Notes under the pieces: generated by a model
The model's input: the letters and a program-made list of their open reading frames with translations, nothing else
Database searches by the model: none
Told to the model about the DNA's origin: nothing
Program-made: the position numbers and the translations under genes
Shown here: piece after piece, positions 25,405-35,515 of the stretch
Layout of the letters: each line of letters opens with the position of its first letter
Position numbering within the stretch: the first letter of the stretch is position 1
Assembly: GCF_030247195.1 (NCBI RefSeq)
Contig: NC_080672.1
Coordinates: 88,619,113-88,683,112, forward strand
Direction: 5' to 3'
DNA from: Topomyia yanbarensis
Taxonomy: Eukaryota > Arthropoda > Insecta > Diptera > Culicidae
Length of the DNA stretch: 64,000 bases

Positions 25405-25692
25405 TCAGCGTAGGTTACAAGATGTTGTTGGAGAAATTTGCAATCTTAAATTTGAAATGATGAAACGAAATATGGCATCGTATGCGAAGAACCGGCGAGG
25501 AGTCTTCAGCAATAAATACACGTCATTGAAGTAAAGCAGAAACTTCAACGGTGCCAAGTAGCTTCCCGGGGTTATTTCTGAGGTGGATGTAAGTGGGGTA
25601 ACTGGAAATCTACAATGACAACCGAAAACAACTCCATCAAAAGCGGCATATAGGTTGCTGTAAAAAATATCAGATTGAGCGCGAGATTCCAC
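25405..25692 (-). pseudogene. Jockey-type reverse transcriptase fragment
   Basis: The minus strand encodes SDIFYSNLYAAFD (RT motif A, normally TDL.AAFD), EITPGSYLAPLKFLLYFNDV (motif B region, normally GIPQGS.LGP.LF) and RRFFAYDAIF (motif C, normally FADD; here the first Asp of the pair is Tyr). The fragment is open for 95 codons but has lost catalytic residues. It faces a second fragment of the same family at 25978-26090 in opposite orientation. Confidence 0.75.
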
Positions 25693-25977
25693 ACTTTCTG
25701 TTCTTTAGGGTGTTAAATACGGCAGATTAGTTTCTGCTCAACGCCCAGGCGTTAAGTTGATTAGGTACTGCTTGAATTGGGTCTGAATTGGTACCACAAT
25801 TACCAATTCAAGACTAAGCTCAATAATGTTATTCCACGACGGACATTGATTGCCCGTTTATTTTCCAGCAGAAAACATGCTCGCGCCCACTGGCACTGGC
25901 ACGGTAGTTTCTGCAGGTGTTTCGATCCTAGCTCACAGCTCGAGAATTATCGCTCTCAGTTATTGTTGAAGATTGCC

Positions 25978-26090
25978 AGCCACCCACACTTACATCTGCG
26001 TCAGGAATAGCCCAGGGAAGCTACTTGGGACCGTTGATGTTTCTGCTTTACTTCAATGCCGTGTATTTAGTGCGGATGTGTTTTTGGAGA
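25978..26090 (+). pseudogene. Jockey-type reverse transcriptase fragment, inverted partner
   Basis: In one plus-strand frame this reads SASGIAQGSYLGPLMFLLYF then NAVYL, the same RT motif B region as in the minus-strand fragment at 25405-25692. DNA identity is high across gggaagctacttgg and gtttctgctttacttcaatg. It is only a short piece, ending soon after. Confidence 0.7.
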
Positions 26091-27039
26091 TGCTTGAAAG
26101 ATGTAAAGAAGCGGAGGTACCGAAATATCGATGTGCCGCTTCAGAAATACCGAAGGTAATCCGTCTGGCATCGGATTGAAAGACAATTTAAGATTTAAGC
26201 CGAGAATCACCGTTTCATCGACATCGATAGCGCCCAGAGCTTGGAAACGGTTCTATTTATTCTGTTAATTTTCTCTGTTTCAAACTTTCCAGAGGTCGCG
26301 CAGTGCACTAAGGGCACAACATTATTAAATTCAAGCGAAATCGGCTTAGAGCGATATCTGGTAGAATTATAGCAAATTTCCGACGACGCCATTTTAAACA
26401 TTTTGACAGCTGCTGAAAACTTTACGGATCTCAGCCAACTTCCCGATATAACCTGGTAAAATAACCTTTTCGAATGCCTTGTAAAAAAGCAAGTTGAACA
26501 ACGAGGCGCTATTGATAGATTAAAAAAATAAATTCGATGGGAGATTCGAGTGCATTAGGCTTTGTTTTGGACCAAAAAGAATAGAGCGACGATTCAATAA
26601 AAAAAATAGCGCTGGAGGAAAAAATCCAAGACAAAACAAGCCTTTTCTCGATATCCCAGGCCACTAGGACAGACAGTTACATACCAGGACATGTCCTGGG
26701 AAACTAGAGCGTATTGTCACCCTATTTGTATAGGACCTGGTAATCTTGAGCTAATCTTTGATATAAATTCATTCACCAAACAATTTCTTATATGTGGAGA
26801 TTGACGGTAGAAGTCGGCATCTTTTACATTTTTTGAGCCTAGATGAACTGAGTAATCTATGTCTGGTGCATTGTTGCTTGATAATCTCACTCAGAGTCAG
26901 CACAAAAAAATGAGTTTGCAACTGAAGTTAATTTTTTTTCGAGAGTTGTCCTACTGGATCTGTACAGCTAGGTTCTCGGAAGGGCTCCCCGTCAGAATCA
27001 TACAGGCGAATGGCACCCACTAAAACACTGCTTCAGACC

Positions 27040-28420
27040 AATTGAAGCGGACCGTGATTCTGAATGTGGTATTCATTGTACGGTTCAGGTATTTATGTGC
27101 GGGCGTAGGGACTCGCGATAGCGTGTATCGTCGCAAAGGGCTCGAGTATTTGTACGTTAACGTGTTCGAATGCGTGTGCGTTTGTATGTCGCAGTGCGAA
27201 CGTGTATGTAACTTCGCGTGTATAAATTCTATTTTATAACCGTGAGCCTTTCACATATTCGCGTGTATTCTAGAATGATCGCGCGCAGACCGTGAATCTG
27301 ATACTTATTTTTTCGTGTGCGGTTCAGATTCTAGAAGAAAGTGGATTCTTCCATTTCACTAGAGTTCCCAGTCATGTCGCAGTAGAACGTATGGTCTAGT
27401 GGATATGAGCTTTATTTTTTGATTGGTCCAACTGGATGTATGGACCTAAGTTGCTAGAATGAAGAGTAAAGATTTCCGGACGTGACCGATTCATGGTCTC
27501 GCGTGTTTGAAGATTTGTGTTTGAGACCGTGTTTGTAACTTCGTATGTACTAAAACGTTTACTTTATTACCGGAGTGTTACAAAGTATGCGCGATCGCAT
27601 AGGTGTGCGTGGATGATCGCGAAAGGCTTAAGCATTCGTATGTCGACGTGTTTGTCGCGTGTATGTGACTTCGCTTGTATAAATTCGATTTTGAAACCCT
27701 GAGGCCCATCACATATTCGCGGACCGTCATTGATTTAGTTTTCGGTGTACAGATCACATTCTGACAGGGAGTGAGTTACCCCATATCACTAGAGTCGCCA
27801 TGAAACGTTTTGTCTAGTGCATATGGGAGTTATTTTTTCTTAATTTTCCATTTTTTTTATTAAATGATATGGATCTAGACTGTTGGTACCGAGGATAGAG
27901 ACTTCCGGACGATCGATTCATTATGGCGCGAGCGCGGGAGTTTGTTAGTTGACGCTTGAGATCGCGTTGGTAAGCTTATGAGTGCTGGGACGTTCACCTT
28001 ATCATCGGAGTGTAATCATGTTTGCGAGTTCGTGGGCGGAGGTTGCTTGGAAAATCGCGAGGGGCTCTAACGTTTGTACGCTGACGTGATTTTGTAACAT
28101 ATTTGCGTGTGTTCCTGAATGGTCGTGCGACCCGTGAGTCTGATATTAAATTTTCGGTGTGCGGTCAAAACTCTGGCAGAGATTGGGATCCCTTATACCG
28201 ATATGATTCCCTGTCATGTCGCCATGAGACGTGTTGTCTATCAGGTATGAGCGTATTTTCTTAATTGGTCCAGCTGAAGGCATGGACCCAAGCTTCTAGG
28301 ATCAAGGACAGACTTCCGGACGGGACCGATTCGTAATCGCATGCGCGAGGGCATTGTTTAACACCGCGTTTGAGAATGTGTGAGTGTTAAGACGTTCACT
28401 ATCACCATCTTTGCTGACCC
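27040..28420. repeat. Diverged tandem repeat, period about 420 bp
   Basis: Landmarks recur in order: ttccggacg..ccgattc at about 27474, 27904 and 28315; tcgcg(a)aagggct then cgt(t/a)tgta at about 27130, 27615 and 28058; and gtctagtg(g/c)atatg-type phrases at about 27394, 27810 and 28226. Roughly three units are present, each rich in gtgtttg and gcgtg words. Open stretches at 27042-27239 and 27517-27702 are equivalent readings in different units, sharing VCDFACINSIL-like wording. Confidence 0.6.
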
Positions 28421-29029
28421 AGCTGAAGGCGGGTGTAGAATGGCAGTATAGGACTCGAAAAGAAGGAGTAAAAGACAATACAGCTGAAGTTATGATCATC
28501 ACATGAAAATTATACATTAGTACTTCAAACACTATTAATACTTGAATAGCCAACCACCACACATCCTTTCTCAATTATCTATTTATTATTGGTTGGTTGT
28601 TGGCTATGAGCGGGTAAATAGAGGAAAGGTATAGAACAGAAAAAGGCTCATATTGGCCCTCCCGGCCTCTTCGATGCACAACTATCGAGGCGTATTGTAA
28701 TCAACATCTTGAAGTGGGCTTCTTATATAAATCAAATCCTGAGTAGTCATAATGATTGGTGGATGAGAACTAATTAACCTCTAGTACTAGAACTTGGTGT
28801 AAATAGAAACTAAAAAGAGCGAAGGTCCTTATATTTAGATAAATCTATTGAATCTATTGTGGCTTGATGATGTTTACAATACCGTCAATCTCCTCAACCT
28901 GCCAGAGGGGAGAAGGAGAATAAGAATTACCTTTCTGTAATTGAAGTAAATTCTATCTAAGAGAATTGCTATTTGGACTCCCTGGGTTGTATCTTTCTTT
29001 TCGCTCGGGTACTGTTAGTTCAATCGAAG

Positions 29030-30172
29030 ATGACGTCGAAACAGCAAGAACTCCGCGAGCGTGTTGTACGGTTTTACGAAACGCATGGCCATCGCGGAAA
29101 AAAGTTTACGGTAGACCACTTTCGAGACGAAAACGTGCCCGTTAGTGCAGTTTACGGGTCCTAGCATTCCTGAGCGTGCAACGGAAGGCCAGTAGCGGCC
29201 GTTCGGCGAAGATAATGACGAAAAAGAAGAAGAAGAAGGAAGCGTTGAAAAAGCTGTTCGACAACAAGGACGGAACGAGTTTGCGTGACGCCGGCCGAAA
29301 ATATCACTGCTCCCATATCCTGATTTACCGAACCCTAAAGATGGAGGACATCATTTATCGGAAGAAGACTCGGACTTCCGAGTACACGGCCGAGCAGATA
29401 GTGATCGTGAAATCGCAGTGCCGGTGGATGACGAAGAACTATCGCGGGACGTCGTTCGTGCTGTACGACGAAAGTTACTTTTCGCTTTCGAAGACCCACA
29501 TTCCAGGAAATGACAGCTACTATTCCAAGCAACAAGTCGGCCACACTCCTCGAAGTAAAATATAAGTTTAAGCATAAATTAAAAAAAAAGTTATGGTGTA
29601 CATCGCCATATCGAACAGAGGGATTTCAAAGCCGTGGTTGAAGCCGAGCGGTCTGGCCATCAATCAACAAGTGTACCAGGAGGAGTGTCTTGAGAAAATT
29701 CTTCTGCCGTTCTTAAAGGAGCATCATGCGGATAGGAAGTACGTCTTCTGGTCGGACTTCCCATTACGCCAAGAAGACGCTGGAGTATCTTGAGCAGAAA
29801 AAGATACCGTACGTGCCGAAAGAAAGGAACCCGACCAACTTGTCCCAGTACCGTCTCATTGAGGATTTTTTCGGCTCCCTCAGTGCCCTAGTGTACAAAA
29901 ATATTTGGCGGGCCAAGAATACGAAGCACTTGACCACCAGGATCCGGAATTTTATCAAGATGGACGTTAGTGCCATCCAGCGCTCTTGGGAGAGCAGCGC
30001 GACTCAGTTGCGTCATACGGCTGATCAGGGCCTCTTCTCCAATATTCATTGACGTTTTTTTGAAGAATAAACATTATAGTTTTAATAAAAAAATACTGAA
30101 TTCATTGATTTTTTGTTTTGTTTTTTAAATACATACATGACTGAAAAAAATCTCATTTTTTATTGAACACCC
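29030..30172 (+). pseudogene. DD37E-type Tc1/mariner transposase, frameshifted
   Basis: ATG 29030 opens MTSKQQELRERVVRFYETHG, followed by the DNA-binding region (FTVDHFRDENVPVS). Four frameshifts, near 29155, 29525, 29590 (in an A run) and 29760, divide the gene. Visible blocks are KKLFDNKDGTSLRDAGRKYHC, VLYDESYFSLSK (first Asp), VFWSDF then SHYAKKTLEYLEQ (second Asp codon 29755-29757, damaged by an apparent 8-bp loss) and RLIEDFFGSLS (Glu codon 29861-29863). Allowing for the 8-bp loss, Asp and Glu are 37 residues apart, the DD37E spacing described in mosquitoes. The stop is at 30050-30052. A right-end-like AATAAAAAATGAGATTTTTT sequence (reverse complement of 30145-30164) ends near 30172; the left terminal repeat is missing. 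The element is inactive. Confidence 0.85.
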
Positions 30173-30364
30173 GTTAGATTCTCGGAAGGGCTTCCCATTA
30201 GAATCATGCACAACAATTGCAGACGAGACGGGAAATGCCAATTCAAGCGAGAGTTTGCCACTGAGGTTAAATTAAAACCGAAAACGATTTCAATTGTTAG
30301 AGCAATTTTTTATCTAAAGCTACCTTCGTATAAATAGTTTGTGCTGATTAGTATTTAGGACGTT

Positions 30365-30528
30365 TAGAAAGGTGGAATCCCAGCCGAACTTCTAAAAGCC
30401 GGGTGTGACCTGCTGTATAGAGCAATCCACTGCGTGATCGGAATAATCTGGGTGGAAGAAGATATGCCTTCGGATTGGTTGGATGGCCTTATATGCCCTA
30501 TCGTCAAGAAGGGCTGTAAAGTTGAGCC
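30365..30528 (+). pseudogene. RTE-like LINE, 5' part of a split copy
   Basis: The plus strand encodes GGIPAELLKAGCDLLYRAIH then EEDMPSDWLDGLICPIVKKG, the start of the reverse transcriptase of an RTE-like LINE. It stops at KVEP, where a TA-flanked element begins at 30529. The same reading frame resumes at 34747 with NNYRDITIVYATYKVLS. Removing 30529-34746 restores the frame exactly. Confidence 0.8.
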
Positions 30529-30858
30529 TACACAGAAAAAAATATTTTGTAATTTTAAGTTTATTTTCATGCTCATATTTGGAGCATGAATATAAATGTA
30601 AAACTAAGTTCCACCATAAATGCACACGACTCGTCTTGCTTTCTGCAACGAATTTTATTATAATTTTACACGTGGATTGAAAATTATAGCTTCTTTAAAC
30701 GTAAAACCAATGCACTTCAATGTACTTTTACTCGAATACTGCTGTAAAATGAATGACATGTAATATTACACGAATGAAAGTACTAAATTGTATTTTTTTT
30801 ATTTATAATTATTTAATTATAATTATAATTAATTAATATCAACAGGCACCGTGTGGTC

Positions 30859-32838
30859 CTAATGATAATTTCTTAATCTATTTAAAAAGTCAAATTGTAA
30901 TCTGCTACGTGGAATGTGAAGATCGAACTCGGATGACACTCTGTTGAAGGTCCGCTGCAAACCAATGATGGCACCGTTTACTCCATAGTTAGTCCGGCGA
31001 AGAGGTAATCGGAGGAATAAATTATTGCGAAGGGCGCGAGGGCGAACGTTCATGTTTATCGCACTGAGAAGCTCGGGGCAGTCAATTCGATCTTGCAAAA
31101 TATCCGAAATCGTCATAGCACGGAATAGATCCCGTCGCACTTGCAATGTATCGAGTCCAATAAGCAAACCCCGGCTTTCATAACTTGGTAGCTGGTGAGG
31201 GTTGCTCCAAGGCAATCGACGAAGGGCAAACCGAACAAATCTGCGCTGTACTGTCTCAATTCGATGGACACCATTGAGATAATGAGGGTTCCACACAACT
31301 GAACAATATTCCAGAGTTGATCGAACGAGTGAGCAGTAGAGAGATTTCAAGCAGAAAATATCTGAAAAGTGCTTAGATATTCTCATTATGAACCCCAAAC
31401 AGCGTGATGCTTTTGCGACAATATAGCTGATATGCTGTTTAAACGTCAGTTGTTCATCGAGAAAAACTCCGAGATCTTTGACGCAATTCGCTCTGTCAAT
31501 TGTGGATTCAGCTAGACAGTAATCGAATCGATTTGGCGTTTTTTTCCTCGAGAACGTAATGACCGTACATTTCTTGGGGTTTAGGGTCATTCGGTTGATC
31601 TCGCACCATTCCGCAAAGGTTTCCAGTTGGCGTTGAAGGAAAGCTGCATCATCAGTATTCCGGATTCTATGGTATAACTTGAGGTCGTCGGCGAAAGACA
31701 ACCGTGGTCCTTCTAAACAAAAGTTAACGTCGTTGAAATACAGAAGAAAAATCAATGGACCGAGATGGCTGCCTTGCGGAATACCAGATGAAGCAAAGAA
31801 CTCTTCGGATACACAATCACCTATCTTGACTGCTAGACGACGATCACTGAGATACGATTGCATCCAACGGAGAATATTAGTACCAAAGCCAAGTCTATCC
31901 AATTTTGCCACTGCAATAGCGTGATTTATCTTGTCAAAAGCAGCTGAAAGGTCCGTGTAGATAACGTCAGTTTGAAGGCCGTCCGACATAGCATCTGTAA
32001 CATATGTTGTGAACGACAGAAGATTCGTAGATGTTGAACGGCATAAATCCATGCTGAGTCTCGGAGATATACTGTTTGCAGTGGAGATGGGTTCCAACAC
32101 AGCCATTTTAAACAGCTTAGAAACTGCGCTTAGCGTTGTAATACCACGGTAGTTGTCAACTACCTTTTTATCACCTTTTTTGTGAACTGGAAACATGAAG
32201 GAGGATTTCCATAGTTCGGGAAATACGCCGGTTGTTAGCGACAATTGAAACAGATGACAAAGAGGTTCAATTAGACCGGCAGAGCATTTTTTTAAAATAA
32301 TAGTTGGTATACCATCTGGGCCTGCCGAGGTTGAAGCCTTCATTTTGCTAATCGCCAGTTGTACCATATTATTGTCGATATTGATAGAGTTCAAAGACTG
32401 GTGTGGTTGAGGTACATTGAGAGTCGCGCGTGAAGCCTGGGTCGGTGTCAGTTTCTCGTTGGAGAAAACACTCGCGAACTTTTCAGAGAATAGTTGGCAG
32501 ATCTCCTGTAAACTAGAGCTCATACGTCCTCCATAGCTCATCGTTGAAGGCAACCCGGATTCCTTTCTTTGCTCGTTTACATGCTTCCAGAATGTTTTAG
32601 GTTCGGACTTCAACTTACGTTGCACGTTTCGCAAGTAATCGGCATGGCAACGCTTCGATGTCTTTTTATAGACTTGGTTAACATGAACGTAGTGTTGTCG
32701 CAGCACGTAGCCCCCAAACTTGGAGTACTTCTTCAGAGCGGCTCTTTTAGTCGCTTTTAACCGTCTCAGCTCGGCAGTGTGCCACGCTGGGTGCTTAGAT
32801 TGAAGGCCACTACTTTTGGGTACATACACCCAAAACAA
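30859..32838 (-). CDS. Non-LTR retrotransposon reverse transcriptase (open, partial)
   Basis: This is a 659-codon open frame. Residues 1-6 or so come from the inserted sequence; the native part begins around PKSSGLQSKHPAWH. Motifs by residue: SAGPDGIP at 171-178, VDNYRGI near 227, TDLSAAFDKINH at 295-306 (motif A), SGIPQGSHLGP at 351-361 (motif B), and SFADDLKLY at 381-389 (motif C, both Asp kept), followed by the thumb region. There is no RNase H domain. Around residues 258-267 the expected HGFMP motif is readable in another frame, suggesting compensating indels. The protein would copy element RNA at a nicked target. The 5' end and most of the endonuclease are missing, so autonomous mobility is unlikely. 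Confidence 0.9.
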   Translation of the reverse strand: MFWVYVPKSSGLQSKHPAWHTAELRRLKATKRAALKKYSKFGGYVLRQHYVHVNQVYKKTSKRCHADYLRNVQRKLKSEPKTFWKHVNEQRKESGLPSTMSYGGRMSSSLQEICQLFSEKFASVFSNEKLTPTQASRATLNVPQPHQSLNSINIDNNMVQLAISKMKASTSAGPDGIPTIILKKCSAGLIEPLCHLFQLSLTTGVFPELWKSSFMFPVHKKGDKKVVDNYRGITTLSAVSKLFKMAVLEPISTANSISPRLSMDLCRSTSTNLLSFTTYVTDAMSDGLQTDVIYTDLSAAFDKINHAIAVAKLDRLGFGTNILRWMQSYLSDRRLAVKIGDCVSEEFFASSGIPQGSHLGPLIFLLYFNDVNFCLEGPRLSFADDLKLYHRIRNTDDAAFLQRQLETFAEWCEINRMTLNPKKCTVITFSRKKTPNRFDYCLAESTIDRANCVKDLGVFLDEQLTFKQHISYIVAKASRCLGFIMRISKHFSDIFCLKSLYCSLVRSTLEYCSVVWNPHYLNGVHRIETVQRRFVRFALRRLPWSNPHQLPSYESRGLLIGLDTLQVRRDLFRAMTISDILQDRIDCPELLSAINMNVRPRALRNNLFLRLPLRRTNYGVNGAIIGLQRTFNRVSSEFDLHIPRSRLQFDFLNRLRNYH

Positions 32839-34046
32839 TTTCCCAATGCAAAAAAGGCATTACATCCTTTCGTGCATATTCGCATTGTAGACCAAGCATA
32901 GCTACGGCATTATACCAACACCGCTTGATTCATGATGAAATAAATTGATTGAGAATACACGCTACCATATTATTGCCCTCATGTAAAAGTATTAGTTGGT
33001 TTTGATTGCTGCGTCTGCCAAAAAGGTGGTGTATTCTATACATGAATACACCACACCAAGAACTTCTGTCTTCATACACAGTTACACAGAACAGCTCAAT
33101 TCCAACCACACTAAACGCGTGAACAGTTTACGGTCACGAGAGTGTGTGATATACGCGTTGTTATTTTCCCATAGCGAATGGTTTTTGCAGTAAAATCATC
33201 GCTCTCTCATTCCGTGCTTCAGAGAAGAGTGGAAGAAAATGATTTGTACTCAGATTGATTAGCGATGATCGTTGCCCAGGGCGATGATGTGCGCTGGATT
33301 CGCATGTTAGGGAAATAATACAAACTGAAATGAGTAACTACTACTGCTGCTCAAAAGTGCAAAACCATGTCATCACTGCCCTTATAGTTTATGATACTTT
33401 AAATTTAGATACTTTTACTGCGAAATACTGATATGATATCACCTGAAAGTACTGTTGATATGAGGAATGCCAGAAATTATTGGCGGACGGCTTCTATCCG
33501 ACAAATGTTGCATTAACTTGTTAACCCAATGTTCCCATTTAGGTAACTTTCTCCTGCGTATAGTGCGCTTAAATAATCATTAATCATTATTTATGAACCT
33601 ATCTAGTGGCTAGAACTCGCATATCGCTGGTAAATTCAGGGTTTAGAGAATGCCGAAAGCTCAACATATTATCAAAACAAAATCATCACCCACACCCCAC
33701 CAATTTGATGATGCTATAAACTCTCCAATATGCAGCATGTGATCAGTAGAAAGACGAAATGGAAACTGGTCCTTGAGCGTGCATTAGTATTTTCAGAGCG
33801 CACATGTATCCGAGTGAAGATGTCCTTTACATGTGTATTAGTGCGGAGTCATTTCAATACTAATACTCCGATATCGTTAAATTCACTAATACATTCCCAA
33901 CTGTGGGTTTGTGTAAGTTTCTGTGGTGTAATCGCCTTAATGCATTTTTGTCCCGGACCAATATCGCTTTATATGCATTATACCAGTTACAATGCAAAAT
34001 TCTCATTAGAATCATGCTTATTCGCATGTAATTCATGCGGTTCGCG
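32825..34046. mobile_element. 1.2-kb insertion splitting the jockey-like LINE
   Basis: The LINE coding region stops near 34057 on one side and resumes near 32824 on the other. The borders carry ttttgggtgta (34047-34057) and ttttgggtaca (32814-32824), a plausible 11-bp target duplication with two mismatches. The insert holds a near-perfect palindrome around 33026-33053 (ggtgtattc...gaatacacc). Its family is not recognised and clear terminal repeats were not found. Confidence 0.5.
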
Positions 34047-34056
34047 TTTTGGGTGT

Positions 34057-34635
34057 AGCGATCGATAGCATAGCTCATAACATTGGAGAAGGTCTGCACT
34101 GCAACGTTGACATCATCATTGTCGAGAATTTCAGTCCAGTGGATATTCGACAGGAAGTCAATAATGCTATTATAGTTGGCTTTTCTAAAATTATAGCTGA
34201 CGGTGTCAGAAGCATTGCAGTCATGCTTCACTCGAATCGCTTCAAGCAATATGTGCAGGGGAGGGTGGTGTCTAACAGTCTTTACCAGGGGGAACGGTGC
34301 TGCGGTAATTTTTGGCGCGTAGTCAGATTTGCTCGAAAAACAGAGATCAAGGATTCTGTTGTTCTCGTTCACCACATTATTCGTTTGGCGCAGCAGATTT
34401 AGACTGTAGCAGTCAAGCAAACTGGTGATACCAGCATGAAAAGATGACAGTTCGGGATCAGCGAACATAAATCCGTCAGAAGCAGAGCGCCATTTTAATC
34501 CGGAGAAATTGAAATCACCAACAATCAGAATCTCATCAACCGGGCTTGCTTGAGCGGAAATCTGTTCCAGTGACTCAGTATGTGAATCAATCAATGTCGA
34601 ATCGCGAGTGCGGTCCGGTGGAAGTATGCTGTTTG
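34057..34635 (-). pseudogene. LINE endonuclease fragment of the same jockey-like copy
   Basis: The minus strand encodes LPPDRTRDSTLIDSHTESLE, EILIVGDFNFSGLKW (endonuclease GDFN motif), NRILDLCFSS, and a HHPPLHILL block corresponding to the usual SDH/DHHPL end motif. It continues to FSNVMSYAIDRYT, where the 1.2-kb insertion begins. The N-terminal half of the endonuclease is missing because of 5' truncation. Apurinic-like endonucleases of this type nick the target DNA for LINE insertion. Confidence 0.8.
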
Positions 34636-34746
34636 TTGCTTCAATTGATTTTAATGTAATTTTCAATCAAATTTTTGATTCAATCTTTGTATGTTTACAT
34701 TCGTATTGATTTACATGTCATTTAAATTTCATTATTTTTTGGTGTG

Positions 34747-35515
34747 TAATAACTATCGAGACATAACGATCGTTTATGCCACCTACAAGGTACTCTCCCG
34801 TGTTCTGTCTAGCAGACTGCGTCCATTGGCTGAATACTTCATCGGCGAATACCAAAGCAAATTTCGAGAAGCACGATGGAGCAAATGTTTTCCCTGCGAC
34901 AAATTCGGGATAAATTCCGGGAATACAAATTGTATGCTCAGCATCTGTTGGTGGATTTCAAGGCGGTGTACGATTCAATGGAACTAAACGAAATGTGTCA
35001 GATAATGCTTGATCACTGTTTTCCGACAGAACTGAATAAGCTGATTTGTATGATGCTGGATGGGTCAAAATCAAGCGTCAAAATAACCAAGAGACATTCG
35101 ACTCATTTGTGACGTTAGATGGATTGATGCAGGGCATTGCACTCTCTAATCCATTGTTCAACATAGCGCTCAAAGGTGTGAACCAAAGATCCGATGTGCA
35201 AAGGAACGGAACCATCATAACGAAAATTCAAATATTTCTTGACTGTGCGACCTCATCATCATCATTGGCGTTAGACACAGAGCAGTGGAAGAGGCATTTT
35301 TCCTTTCCAAAGGGAGGCAATAGGAATTGGACTGACTATAAATTCTGACAAGAAATAGTACATGGTAAGTGCAAAAGAACGAGGCAGTCCGAACGGTGTT
35401 GGTTACGAGGTGGACATCAACGGGGTACGGTACGAGGTTACCGAAAGAAATGATACATTTTGGAACATTCATATATCTTGGAACACTAGTGACACGTGAA
35501 ATTTGACTTATCGCA
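34747..35515 (+). pseudogene. RTE-like LINE, 3' part of the split copy
   Basis: This is a continuation of the fragment at 30365-30528: NNYRDITIVYATYKVLSRVL, FRQ/SLRQIRDKFREY, LLVDFKAVYDSME (RT motif A), VTLDGLMQGIALSNPLFN (motif B region), then a degraded motif C where FADD is lost (about 35232-35260), and finally SAKERGSPNGVGYEV and INGVRYEV near 35365-35445. Several frameshifts are present. The family wording matches the RTE-like LINE remnant on the minus strand at 45870-46981. It is a non-functional relic. Confidence 0.8.

Larger units (their letters stand above)
30790..34635 (-). mobile_element. Jockey-like non-LTR retrotransposon, 5'-truncated and interrupted
   Basis: Reading on the minus strand, the element starts inside the endonuclease near 34635, is interrupted at 34046-32825, continues through the reverse transcriptase and ends after a short 3' UTR with an AATTAT-rich tail (about 30838-30790). 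The 5' truncation and simple tail are normal for LINE insertion by target-primed reverse transcription. It lies inside the TA element at 30529-34748. Confidence 0.8.
30529..34748. mobile_element. TA-flanked element inserted in the RTE-like LINE
   Basis: The left border is TA CACAGAAAAAAATATTTT and the right border reverse-complements to TA CACACCAAAAAATAATGA, so both begin CACA followed by an A-rich run. The TA duplication (30529-30530, 34747-34748) fits precisely, since the LINE reading frame is intact across the excised join. The element itself is short; most of its length is a jockey-like LINE. Confidence 0.7.
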
